A DNA stretch of 64,000 nucleotides, from assembly GCF_049943955.1 (NCBI RefSeq), contig NZ_JBNFTW010000003.1, forward strand, positions 186,001 through 250,000. The letters run 5' to 3'. The translations under genes and the position numbers were made by a program. Under the pieces are notes generated by a model. That model did not search any database and was not told where the DNA came from. It was given only the letters and a program-made list of their open reading frames with translations. Positions 50,532-58,074 of the stretch are shown one piece after another (position 1 is the stretch's first letter; every line of letters starts with the position of its first letter). This stretch comes from Desulfosporosinus sp049943955. Lineage in GTDB: Bacteria; Bacillota; Desulfitobacteriia; Desulfitobacteriales; Desulfitobacteriaceae.

Positions 50532-51524
50532 ATGTATTTAGACCAACCTGTAGAAAACAGTAAATTATCTTTAAAAAATAGATTAGTAATGCCGCCAATG
50601 GCTACTGCCAAATCTGGAATAGATGGGGGCATCACTCAGGATGTTTTGGATTATTATGAGGAAAAAACTAAGGGTGGTTATCTTTCTCTGGTAATCATTG
50701 AACATAGTTATGTCTCTCTTGCTGGAAAAGCTAGCAAAAACCAACTCTCCGTCGCTGAGGATTCTCTTATAGACGGACTGAAAAAGCTGTCTAATCTTAT
50801 CCATAACAATGGTTCCAAAACAGTGATGCAAATTAACCATGCCGGAAGTGCCGCCAGCAAAGAAGTGATTGGTATGGACCCCATTGGTCCTTCAGCTGTG
50901 ATTAATCCTTCCAAGGAAAATGCAGCAGTGCCAATAGCACTGGATAGAGATGGAATTAAAGAAATCATTGATAATTTCCAAAAAGCTGCCATAAGGGTAA
51001 AGAAGGCGGGATTTGATGGCGTGGAAATTCATTCTGCCCATGGCTACCTCCTTAACCAATTCCTATCTCCACTGACGAATAAAAGAACTGATGAGTACGG
51101 TGGTGATATAACAGGAAGAATAAAACTTCACCTAGAAATCATTAAGGCCATTCGTGAGGGGGTAGGCGACTTCCCGATTCTTCTGCGTATGGGGGCAACG
51201 GATTACAGAGAAGATGGCCTTACCATCGAAGACAGCCAAAAAGCTGCATCAGCTTTTGCTCAGGCCGGGGTCGACATTTTAGATATCTCTGGGGGAATGT
51301 GCCGATATTCCCTTCCGGGTGTTCAAGAACCCGGATACTTTGCTCCCTATTCTGCGGCTATCAAGGCAGCAGTATCAATTCCTGTAATAGTTACCGGTGG
51401 GATTACTAAAGCTGAAGATGCTGAAGCGGTTCTTAGGGACAAAAAGGCCGATTTAGTTGGGGTCGGAAGAGCCATCTATAAGGATTCTAAATGGGCCCAA
51501 AATGCTATGGAAAGTTTGGAGTGA
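50532..51524 (+). CDS. Old Yellow Enzyme-family NADH:flavin oxidoreductase
   Basis: The 330-residue TIM-barrel flavoenzyme has LKNRLVMPPMATAKS near residue 15, MQINHAGSAAS near residue 99, FDGVEIHSAHGYLLNQFLSPLTNKRTDEYGG near residue 165 and IPVIVTGGI plus VGVGRAI at the FMN phosphate site. It reduces activated alkenes; the C-terminal ferredoxin and NADPH domains of the longer enoate reductases are absent. Its stop codon lies within the left end of an IS605-like repeat (GTGAAC), so its last residues may be element-derived. Confidence 0.9.
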   Translation: MYLDQPVENSKLSLKNRLVMPPMATAKSGIDGGITQDVLDYYEEKTKGGYLSLVIIEHSYVSLAGKASKNQLSVAEDSLIDGLKKLSNLIHNNGSKTVMQINHAGSAASKEVIGMDPIGPSAVINPSKENAAVPIALDRDGIKEIIDNFQKAAIRVKKAGFDGVEIHSAHGYLLNQFLSPLTNKRTDEYGGDITGRIKLHLEIIKAIREGVGDFPILLRMGATDYREDGLTIEDSQKAASAFAQAGVDILDISGGMCRYSLPGVQEPGYFAPYSAAIKAAVSIPVIVTGGITKAEDAEAVLRDKKADLVGVGRAIYKDSKWAQNAMESLE

Positions 51525-51708
51525 ACTTGTTCAACTGAAGCTGAACATAGGGGCTTCGGTGACGGAATGACCTGTGACACTTTCGCCGAAAGCCCTAGCT
51601 CATAACAAATGCTATCGCGCTGAATGATGGATCTACCCCCACCGAAGCAAGGTAAGGGAACCACTCTCACTTGTATGAAGTGGGAGTCTTGCGATTGGAT
51701 AAATTAAT
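51521..51708 (+). repeat. IS605-like structured repeat, copy 9 (type A, full length)
   Basis: It starts GTGAACTTGTTCAAC within the OYE stop codon and shows the left hairpin (one change), GGGGCTTCGGTGACGG paired with TTCGCCGAAAGCCC. The middle ATAACAAATGCTATCGCGCT and the right hairpin ACTCTCACTT/AAGTGGGAGT follow, then CTTGCGATTGGATAAA. It is very similar to copy 4. Confidence 0.85.
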
Positions 51709-51806
51709 ATGATGTTCAAATTACAGTCAGAAGTTTAACTGTTCTGGCTGTTTAATTTTTAACAACTTTTTTAGGCTGAAAAGGTTAAGATCTAAGGCAA
51801 GTTTTT

Positions 51807-51849
51807 TGTGATAACAATCACAGTCACAAAAAGGTTTAGGGCTTATACT
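51807..51849 (+). promoter_or_regulatory. CRP/FNR-type site and promoter of asrABC
   Basis: TGTGATAACAATCACA (51807-51822) is a CRP/FNR-family site with perfect 6-bp arms. TATACT at 51844-51849 is a good -10 with no matching -35. A start near 51856 would place the site centre at -41.5, the class II activation position. Confidence 0.7.
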
Positions 51850-51887
51850 TAACGTTGAAGTAAAAGAAATCAAAGGAAGTGTGAACT

Positions 51888-52898
51888 TTGGGCTATAGGT
51901 TTACCGCCGCGGCGTTTAATCAGCTTCTTGAGAGTCTGAGGGAAAAGTACCGAGTCTATGCTCCGACGTTATTAAAAGGCAAAGGCAAGTTTTCCGATAC
52001 CGATTTGGTAGGGTATGCTGAAATCTCAAAAATTGAAGACGTTGTATTTAACCAAAAATCCTATTTTTCTCCTAAAGAAACCTTTTATCCTATGACTCAG
52101 AGACTCTTCTATTTTAACGAAAATGGGTTTAGTGAATCTGTTGTTGATGAAAAAGGTATGATTGTTTTCTTGCGTGCTTGTGACATACAGGCGGTAGAAC
52201 GTCTGGATAAAATAATGTTAGAAAACGGTCCCTCTGCGGATTATTACTATGAGAGACTGAGAAACAAACTAAAGATGATTGTTATGGATTGTCAGGAGAG
52301 CTTTGACAGTTGTTTTTGTGTCAGTATGGGGACAAATAAGACTGAGAACTACAGCGCATCTGTACGCTTGGAGAACGGTGCTTATCTAAGTGATGTCAAA
52401 GAAGACATTGAAGGACTGTTTGCTTTCCATGGTGAGACGATTAAGGTGTCTCCTAAGTTTGTTGAACGTAATAAGCAATTGGTAAAGGTTCCGGAAAATC
52501 TAGTCCTTGGGTCCGTAGCTGCAAATCCAATCTGGGAGGAGTATGGTTCACGCTGTATTGCCTGTGGACGCTGTACTGTCGTCTGCCCCAGCTGTAGTTG
52601 TTATACAATGCAGGATATTTTCTATGACGATAACCCCAAGTGCGGAGAGAGACGACGGGTTTGGGCCAGCTGTCATATCGATGGTTTTACAGATATGGCT
52701 GGGGGGCACAGCTTTCGCCGCAATAATGGAGAACGGATGCGTTTCAAAGTTATGCACAAAATAAAAGACTTTAAACAAAGATTCGGAGTTCATATGTGTG
52801 TCGGATGCGGACGTTGTGACAATGCCTGTCCTGAATATATCTCCCTGGCTCACTGCATCGACCGCCTGGGCAAAGAGGAGGCAGGAAACTGTGGTTAA
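51888..52898 (+). CDS. asrA: Anaerobic sulfite reductase subunit A
   Basis: The 336-residue iron-sulfur protein has two four-cysteine [4Fe-4S] clusters of ferredoxin type at the C-terminal half: CIACGRCTVVCPSCSC near residue 222 and CVGCGRCDNACPEY near residue 304, typical of AsrA/HydB-like subunits. It passes electrons from AsrB to the siroheme subunit AsrC for dissimilatory or assimilatory sulfite reduction to sulfide. Start is TTG after AAAGGAAG. It overlaps asrB by eight bases. Confidence 0.93.
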   Translation: MGYRFTAAAFNQLLESLREKYRVYAPTLLKGKGKFSDTDLVGYAEISKIEDVVFNQKSYFSPKETFYPMTQRLFYFNENGFSESVVDEKGMIVFLRACDIQAVERLDKIMLENGPSADYYYERLRNKLKMIVMDCQESFDSCFCVSMGTNKTENYSASVRLENGAYLSDVKEDIEGLFAFHGETIKVSPKFVERNKQLVKVPENLVLGSVAANPIWEEYGSRCIACGRCTVVCPSCSCYTMQDIFYDDNPKCGERRRVWASCHIDGFTDMAGGHSFRRNNGERMRFKVMHKIKDFKQRFGVHMCVGCGRCDNACPEYISLAHCIDRLGKEEAGNCG

Positions 52899-53712
52899 AA
52901 ACAACTATTTACCCTTTAAGTCCAAAATTCTCGCTAAATATCAACAGACGGAACTGGATTGGACCTACCGTTTAGAGTGCCAGCTGCAACCTATGGCTGG
53001 TCAATTTATGGAAGTTTCCCTTCCCGGAGTAGGGGAATGCCCAATTTCCATCAGTGACTTTGGGGATGGCTATATCGAAATGACCATTCGCCGGGTTGGC
53101 CAGGTGACAGTGGGTATTGATAAGCTGGCTCCAGGAGATTACCTTTTCCTGCGAGGTCCTTATGGGAACGGGTTTCCTCTGGAGTCCTTTTACGATAAAC
53201 ATTTGATTATCGCCGCGGGCGGAACAGGACTTGCTCCTGTCAAAAGTGTCATTAATTACTTTTATGCCCGTCCGGAACTATTGCAGCGGTGCGATATTTT
53301 AACCGGTTTTAAAACCCCTAACGATGTTTTGTTTAAACGTGATTTAGATAAATGGGCACAAACATTCAGAGTTGAAGTTACCGTTGATAAACTTGATGAG
53401 TTTGGAAACCTCGAAGTAATCGCCAATTCCTGCAGCCGCAGAACGGGTCTTATTACTGCTTTGATTCCGGATGTAGAGATACCCTCCCTGGAAGATGTGC
53501 GGGTTATCATCGTTGGTCCGCCGGTCATGATGAAATTCACTGCTCAGGAATTCCTGTGCAGAGGCTTAGCCAAAGAGAACATCTGGGTTTCTTTTGAACG
53601 CAAAATGTCTTGCGGCCTTGGCAAATGCGGTCATTGCAAGATTGACGAAACGTATGTATGTTTGGAAGGTCCGGTATTTAATTTTGCTCAAGCGCAAACT
53701 CTCTTGGATTAG
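52891..53712 (+). CDS. asrB: Anaerobic sulfite reductase subunit B
   Basis: The 273-residue protein is a ferredoxin-NADP reductase-type flavoprotein: FAD-binding MTIRRVGQVT, NAD-binding IIAAGGTGLAPVKSVINYF, and a C-terminal [2Fe-2S]-type CGLGKCGHC plus a further Cys, as in AsrB and dihydroorotate dehydrogenase electron-transfer subunits. It takes electrons from NADH. GTG 52891 is chosen because AGGAGG lies eight bases before it; a longer frame from 52798 is inside asrA. Confidence 0.92.
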   Translation: MVKNNYLPFKSKILAKYQQTELDWTYRLECQLQPMAGQFMEVSLPGVGECPISISDFGDGYIEMTIRRVGQVTVGIDKLAPGDYLFLRGPYGNGFPLESFYDKHLIIAAGGTGLAPVKSVINYFYARPELLQRCDILTGFKTPNDVLFKRDLDKWAQTFRVEVTVDKLDEFGNLEVIANSCSRRTGLITALIPDVEIPSLEDVRVIIVGPPVMMKFTAQEFLCRGLAKENIWVSFERKMSCGLGKCGHCKIDETYVCLEGPVFNFAQAQTLLD

Positions 53713-53726
53713 TTGGAGGGATTAGG

Positions 53727-54713
53727 ATGACAATTAATACAAAAAAAGTTATGAAGAATGCTTGGCGGATTACGAAAGACAGAAATCTTACCTGTCTGCG
53801 CCTAAGGGTACCCGGAGGGCATTTGCCGGTAAAGCTGCTTCCGCTGATCCAGGAAATAGCCGAACGCTTCGGCAATGGGGAAGTTCATCTCACGACAAGA
53901 CAAGGCTTGGAAATTCCCGCTATTCCTTTTGAGCAGATGAAGGAAATTAATGCTCTCCTCGTGCCATTTCTTGAGGAACTGGAAGTTAATATCGGGGTGC
54001 TCCTCGAGCAGCCTGCTCAGGGTTATCCTGCAGCTGGGACGCGAAATGTGGTAGCCTGTATCGGCAATAACGTTTGTACTAATGCTGTGTTTGATACGAC
54101 GGCTTTAGCTAAGGATATCGAGAAAATTATTTACCCCAATAATCCCCACGTCAAAATCGCAGTCACCGGCTGTCCCAATGACTGCGTAAAAGTTCATATG
54201 CATGATATCGGCATTATAGGACAGGTTGAACCACTTTACGATGCTCAGCGCTGCATTAACTGTCAAGCCTGTGTTAAAAATTGTGCCAAGGTTTCTACCG
54301 GGGCTCTTTCCATCGTCAACTATAAAGTGAAACGAGATGCTTCCCGCTGTATAGGCTGCGGCGAGTGTGTTTTGAAATGTCCGACAGGTGCCTGGACTCG
54401 GGGCGGACAATATTATCGGGTTGTGGTTATGGGCAGAACCGGGAAAAAGAATCCCCGTTTAGCCGCTCCATTTTTGGAATGGGCAGAACGAGAAGCAGTC
54501 CTGCGGCTGTGTAATAACCTTTATGATTATATTGGTAAGCATATTGACCGCTCTCTTCCTAAAGAACATGTTGGCTATATCCTGGATCGCACAGGCTATC
54601 CTGTCTTTAGAGAGGAGATGCTTAAGGGAGTTGAATTGGGCCCGAAAGCAAAAACAGCCAATTATTTGGATTTTGCGGGGTATACCTATGATAAGAAATG
54701 TCTTTTTGACTGA
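53727..54713 (+). CDS. asrC: Anaerobic sulfite reductase subunit C (siroheme subunit)
   Basis: The 328-residue protein has the siroheme-[4Fe-4S] sulfite-reductase motif split as ACIGNNVCTNA near residue 111 and TGCPNDCVKV near residue 150, the repeat-fold start HLTTRQGLEIPAI, and two ferredoxin-type clusters CINCQACVKNC and CIGCGECVLKCP near residues 175 and 207. It catalyses six-electron reduction of sulfite to sulfide. GGAGGG precedes the ATG. Last gene of asrABC. Confidence 0.94.
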   Translation: MTINTKKVMKNAWRITKDRNLTCLRLRVPGGHLPVKLLPLIQEIAERFGNGEVHLTTRQGLEIPAIPFEQMKEINALLVPFLEELEVNIGVLLEQPAQGYPAAGTRNVVACIGNNVCTNAVFDTTALAKDIEKIIYPNNPHVKIAVTGCPNDCVKVHMHDIGIIGQVEPLYDAQRCINCQACVKNCAKVSTGALSIVNYKVKRDASRCIGCGECVLKCPTGAWTRGGQYYRVVVMGRTGKKNPRLAAPFLEWAEREAVLRLCNNLYDYIGKHIDRSLPKEHVGYILDRTGYPVFREEMLKGVELGPKAKTANYLDFAGYTYDKKCLFD

Positions 54714-54725
54714 TTTGGCAAATCA

Positions 54726-55850
54726 TTAGGACATTAAACCCTTTACTTTTTCAGCCAACGTCAGGGAGGAGGTTAAACCGGGCGATTCTATGCCGATGAG
54801 GTTGATTAACCCTTCAAAACCGCGTTCGGTTTCATGACAGACAATGAAATCACGAACGGGATCACCCGGGGCCTGAATTTTTGGGCGTATGCCAGCCATA
54901 TCAGGCAAAAAATCCTCAGAGTCTAAAAATGGCATATACGTTGTGACGGCATTAAAAAATTCCTGGCCATGTGCTTCGTCAACATCATAATCCAGCGTTT
55001 CGGTGTAGATAGCATTGGGACCGAACCTCATGCGACCATCCAAGGATTTGGTCGCATGTATGCCTAAACCCTTCAGTGCCTTGAGGGGAGGCGGATAAAT
55101 AAGATGTGACACCAGTGCGGATTTGGAGTTCGGAACACTAAAATATTCTCCTTTGCAGGGATAGATGCGGTAACCGCTGTTATCAATGTCAATCCCCAGG
55201 AAGGAAGGAATTTGATCTGAGCTTAAGCCTGTACAGTTGATGAGCCACTGACAGCGCAGCGCTTCGAGTTGGTCTTCCGGATTGCGGTAAGTCACCTCAA
55301 AGCCATTATCTATGTGTTCAACACCTTGGACGTTATGCTGATAGGCTATGACGGCTCCTTGTTCAAGAGCTAACCATTCAAGTCTTAACATCAACTGGTG
55401 AGAGTCAACTATCCCGGTAGAAGGAGATAAGACGGCGGCGACCGCGCGAATGTTGGGCTCTAATCTGGCGATCTGATCGTTGTCGATAAGTTCCAGATCA
55501 TTAACTCCGTTCTTTTGCCCCTGTTCCAGGAGGGAGTCCAGTACTGGGATTTCCTGTTCACTTCGGGCAATAATTAATTTTCCGATTCGTTGATGAGGGA
55601 TATTCCAAGCCCGGCAAAAGTGATAAAGGCGTTGGTTGCCCTCAACACATAGGTTTGCCTTGAGACTTCCTGTTGGATAATAAATACCTGCATGGATGAC
55701 TTCGCTGTTGCGGCTGGAGGTTTCCTGCCCAAATTTGCTATGCCGCTCAAGCAAGACCAGAGAACGATCTGCGAAGTGTTTTGATAGTTCCGCGGCGACG
55801 GCTAAGCCGACTACTCCCGCTCCGATAACAACAATATCTACTTGCTCCAT
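54726..55850 (-). CDS. FAD-dependent oxidoreductase, L-2-hydroxyglutarate oxidase-like
   Basis: The 374-residue protein has an N-terminal FAD dinucleotide fold (VVIGAGVVGLAVAAELSKH), the substrate-loop HSKFGQETSSRNSEVIHAGIYYP characteristic of LhgO/L2HGDH, CKGEYFSV near residue 232 and a C-terminal GIESPGLTSSLTLAEKV. It oxidises a 2-hydroxyacid, possibly L-2-hydroxyglutarate; the true substrate is not established. It is convergent with asrABC, its end 12 bp from the asrC stop. Confidence 0.85.
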   Translation of the reverse strand: MEQVDIVVIGAGVVGLAVAAELSKHFADRSLVLLERHSKFGQETSSRNSEVIHAGIYYPTGSLKANLCVEGNQRLYHFCRAWNIPHQRIGKLIIARSEQEIPVLDSLLEQGQKNGVNDLELIDNDQIARLEPNIRAVAAVLSPSTGIVDSHQLMLRLEWLALEQGAVIAYQHNVQGVEHIDNGFEVTYRNPEDQLEALRCQWLINCTGLSSDQIPSFLGIDIDNSGYRIYPCKGEYFSVPNSKSALVSHLIYPPPLKALKGLGIHATKSLDGRMRFGPNAIYTETLDYDVDEAHGQEFFNAVTTYMPFLDSEDFLPDMAGIRPKIQAPGDPVRDFIVCHETERGFEGLINLIGIESPGLTSSLTLAEKVKGLMS

Positions 55851-55982
55851 AGCTACCGTCCCTTTTTATCAATTGTTAGCATAAAATTTCTTAGATATTA
55901 CTAGCCCTATATTATAATTATAAGCGTTATATCCCGGTAATTGTCAACATTGCCAAACTCCGCTTGATTGTATTTTTAGAGA

Positions 55983-56033
55983 GTGAACTTGGAACCACTC
56001 CCACTTGTAGAAGCGGGAGCCTTACGATTGAAT
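55983..56033 (+). repeat. IS605-like repeat, copy 10 (fused ends)
   Basis: GTGAACTTGGAACC joins the first bases of the left end directly to the right-end hairpin ACTCCCACTT/AAGCGGGAGC and CTTACGATTGAATT. The middle and left hairpin are deleted. Confidence 0.75.
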
Positions 56034-56040
56034 TAGAGTA

Positions 56041-56085
56041 AAGCCCGAGAACTTCCAGCAATTAGGATTTTCTCGGGCTATTTTA
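56041..56085. terminator. Terminator hairpin, probably bidirectional
   Basis: AAGCCCGAGAA and TTCTCGGGCT form a 10-bp stem with an 18-nt loop. Plus strand continues ATTTTAT, minus strand continues TTACTC. It lies after the iorA-iorB-paaK operon on the minus strand. Confidence 0.75.
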
Positions 56086-56250
56086 TATTATCCGAAAGTA
56101 TAATCAGAAATTATAATCTTCAGTTTTAGACTTCCATCTAGCTTCAATGCAATTAACCTGCCGCTTTCGCCAGAGGCTAACAAAAGCACAGACAGTGCTT
56201 GCGAGTGCCGGCTAAGGTTTCCTTTATATCATGCTTTTTAAGCCAAGTGT

Positions 56251-57480
56251 TTAATATCTGTTATCGAAAATACGTGTGGATTTCTTCTCACTTCGGGGAA
56301 GCTCTCCAATAGCAACAGCCTTTGGCACAATAGTGATTCCGATTTTTGCTTTACAATGTTGCTTGACGTTCTGTTCAATAACTCGTTTATCGGCTTCATT
56401 CTCCGTTTCAAAGAACACCGTCATAATATCTTTCCCATTCAAATGGTCAATAATGACCTGATATTCACTGCTTGCTCCTTCAACTTCCCGCAGCATTTCA
56501 TCAATTTGTGCCGGAAAGATGTTTGTTCCTTTTACTTTAACCATGTCGTCGGTTCGGCCGATAAGGGTATCGATCCTGGGATATTTCAAACCGCAAGCGC
56601 ATTCTCCCGGTATGAACCGCGTCAGATCGTGTGTGCGATAGCGAATGAGCGGAGCGCCTTCTTTGCGGAGAGTTGTAATAACTAATTCACCGATCTCCCC
56701 AAAAGGAACCGGTTCGCCGGTATTATGATTAATAATCTCAAAATAGAAATAGTCATCCCAATAATGCATACCGCATTCTTGATCACAGCTCATAGCTATG
56801 CCGGGTCCGTAGATTTCAGTCAGGCCATAGATATCATAGAGCTGAACTCCGAGTTCATTAGCTATGCGGCGGCGCATTTTTTCGCCCCAACGCTCTGAAC
56901 CTATAATACCTTTGGTAAGATGAATTTTATCTTTGACTTTGCGTTTGGTAATTTCTTCTGCCAAAAGCAAAGCATAGGAAGACGTGGCACATAATACCGT
57001 ACTTTTCAAATCTTTCATCATTTGAATTTGCTTGTCCGTATTCCCTGGTCCCATGGGAATAACCATAGCACCTAACAGTTCTGCGCCGGTTTGAAAACCT
57101 ATCCCTGCAGTCCATAAGCCATACCCAGGCGTGATATGGACCCGGTCTAAATTGGTTAACCCGGCAGTTTCGTAACAGCGTTTGAATATCTCTGCCCAAT
57201 CAGCGACATCCTTTTTTGTATAGGGAATAATTACCGGAGTGCCTGTCGTGCCGGAAGAGGAGTGAATACGAACAATTTCGCTGTCGGGAACTGCCTGCAG
57301 CCCTAAGGGATAGGCCTCTCTTAAATCGCCTTTGTCGGTAAAAGGCAGCTTTTCAAAATCCTCTTGGCTCTGAATAGCCGTTACATCGATGCCTGCAAAT
57401 TTTTTCTTATAAAACCCATCGACTCGGGAAAGTTTGACAAGCATTTCTTTAATGGCGTCAAATTGGGTCTGATTCATCAT
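56251..57480 (-). CDS. paaK: Phenylacetate-CoA ligase-like (aryl-CoA) ligase
   Basis: The 409-residue adenylate-forming enzyme has RIHSSSGTTGTPVIIPYTKKD near residue 85 (phosphate loop), YGLTEIYGPGIAMSCD near residue 240 and the C-terminal hinge with EKKSTRIFDNRY. Phenylacetate-CoA ligases activate arylacetates. Located directly after iorAB, it would act with aryl-pyruvate oxidation: the Ior product arylacetyl-CoA can be hydrolysed to arylacetate with ATP formation or the reverse. A role with indole-3-acetate is suggested by the T-box. Confidence 0.9.
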   Translation of the reverse strand: MMNQTQFDAIKEMLVKLSRVDGFYKKKFAGIDVTAIQSQEDFEKLPFTDKGDLREAYPLGLQAVPDSEIVRIHSSSGTTGTPVIIPYTKKDVADWAEIFKRCYETAGLTNLDRVHITPGYGLWTAGIGFQTGAELLGAMVIPMGPGNTDKQIQMMKDLKSTVLCATSSYALLLAEEITKRKVKDKIHLTKGIIGSERWGEKMRRRIANELGVQLYDIYGLTEIYGPGIAMSCDQECGMHYWDDYFYFEIINHNTGEPVPFGEIGELVITTLRKEGAPLIRYRTHDLTRFIPGECACGLKYPRIDTLIGRTDDMVKVKGTNIFPAQIDEMLREVEGASSEYQVIIDHLNGKDIMTVFFETENEADKRVIEQNVKQHCKAKIGITIVPKAVAIGELPRSEKKSTRIFDNRY

Positions 57481-57486
57481 TTTAAA

Positions 57487-58074
57487 TTACTCCTTTATGG
57501 CGGTTTTAGCGCCTGCACGCAATGCTTTTAGATTCATCGCAATAAATCGCTGCGGTAATTTTTTCTCAATGGTCTGCTCTATTTCTTCCAAAGAAATATC
57601 GAATACACCGACAGCTGCCGCCGCCCCCAACAGGGCGATATTTAAAACTCTAGTGCTGCCGCAGGCAGCGAAGATTGGTTCAACATCAATAATGACCAGA
57701 CGTTTGACATGGCTTTTCAGGTAGTCAAGCATTTCTGTTCCTTCATAATTCGTGTTGGCAAGAGAGTCTGTAACCGGCTTGATATCTTTTTGGCTGACAA
57801 TGACAATGCCTTCTTCTTTTAAATAAGGCAAGCTTCTTACCGCTTCGGCAGGCTCAAAGCCAATAATAACATCGGCGGACTTGAGGGGAACCAAAGGAGA
57901 ATGAATCTCTTCACCAATGCGAACATGGCTGACGACACAGCCGCCGCGCTGTGCCATACCAATAGTTTCCGCTGTGCGGACGTTTTTACCCTTGTCCATG
58001 GCCGTTTGAGCAATGAGTTTCGATGCAAGTACCGTACCTTGACCACCGACCCCCGCTAAAATGCAATTAATCAT
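57487..58074 (-). CDS. iorB: Indolepyruvate:ferredoxin oxidoreductase, beta subunit
   Basis: The 195-residue protein has ILAGVGGQGTVLASKLIAQTA near residue 5, AQRGGCVVSHVRIG near residue 42 and DVIIGFEPAEAVRS near residue 70, the gamma-type domain of 2-oxoacid oxidoreductases. With IorA it oxidatively decarboxylates aryl pyruvates to aryl-acetyl-CoA, reducing ferredoxin. It starts directly at the iorA stop (TAA then ATG) with GGAGGTG upstream. Confidence 0.92.
   Translation of the reverse strand: MINCILAGVGGQGTVLASKLIAQTAMDKGKNVRTAETIGMAQRGGCVVSHVRIGEEIHSPLVPLKSADVIIGFEPAEAVRSLPYLKEEGIVIVSQKDIKPVTDSLANTNYEGTEMLDYLKSHVKRLVIIDVEPIFAACGSTRVLNIALLGAAAAVGVFDISLEEIEQTIEKKLPQRFIAMNLKALRAGAKTAIKE

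Noticed and set aside
52798..52890. N-terminal extension of asrB
   Set aside because: It lies entirely within asrA and adds residues unlike the family; the GTG at 52891 has a well-placed AGGAGG.
23707..56033. Dispersed repeats considered as a CRISPR array
   Set aside because: Copies are kilobases apart, lie in both orientations and vary in length; no regular spacing and no cas gene.
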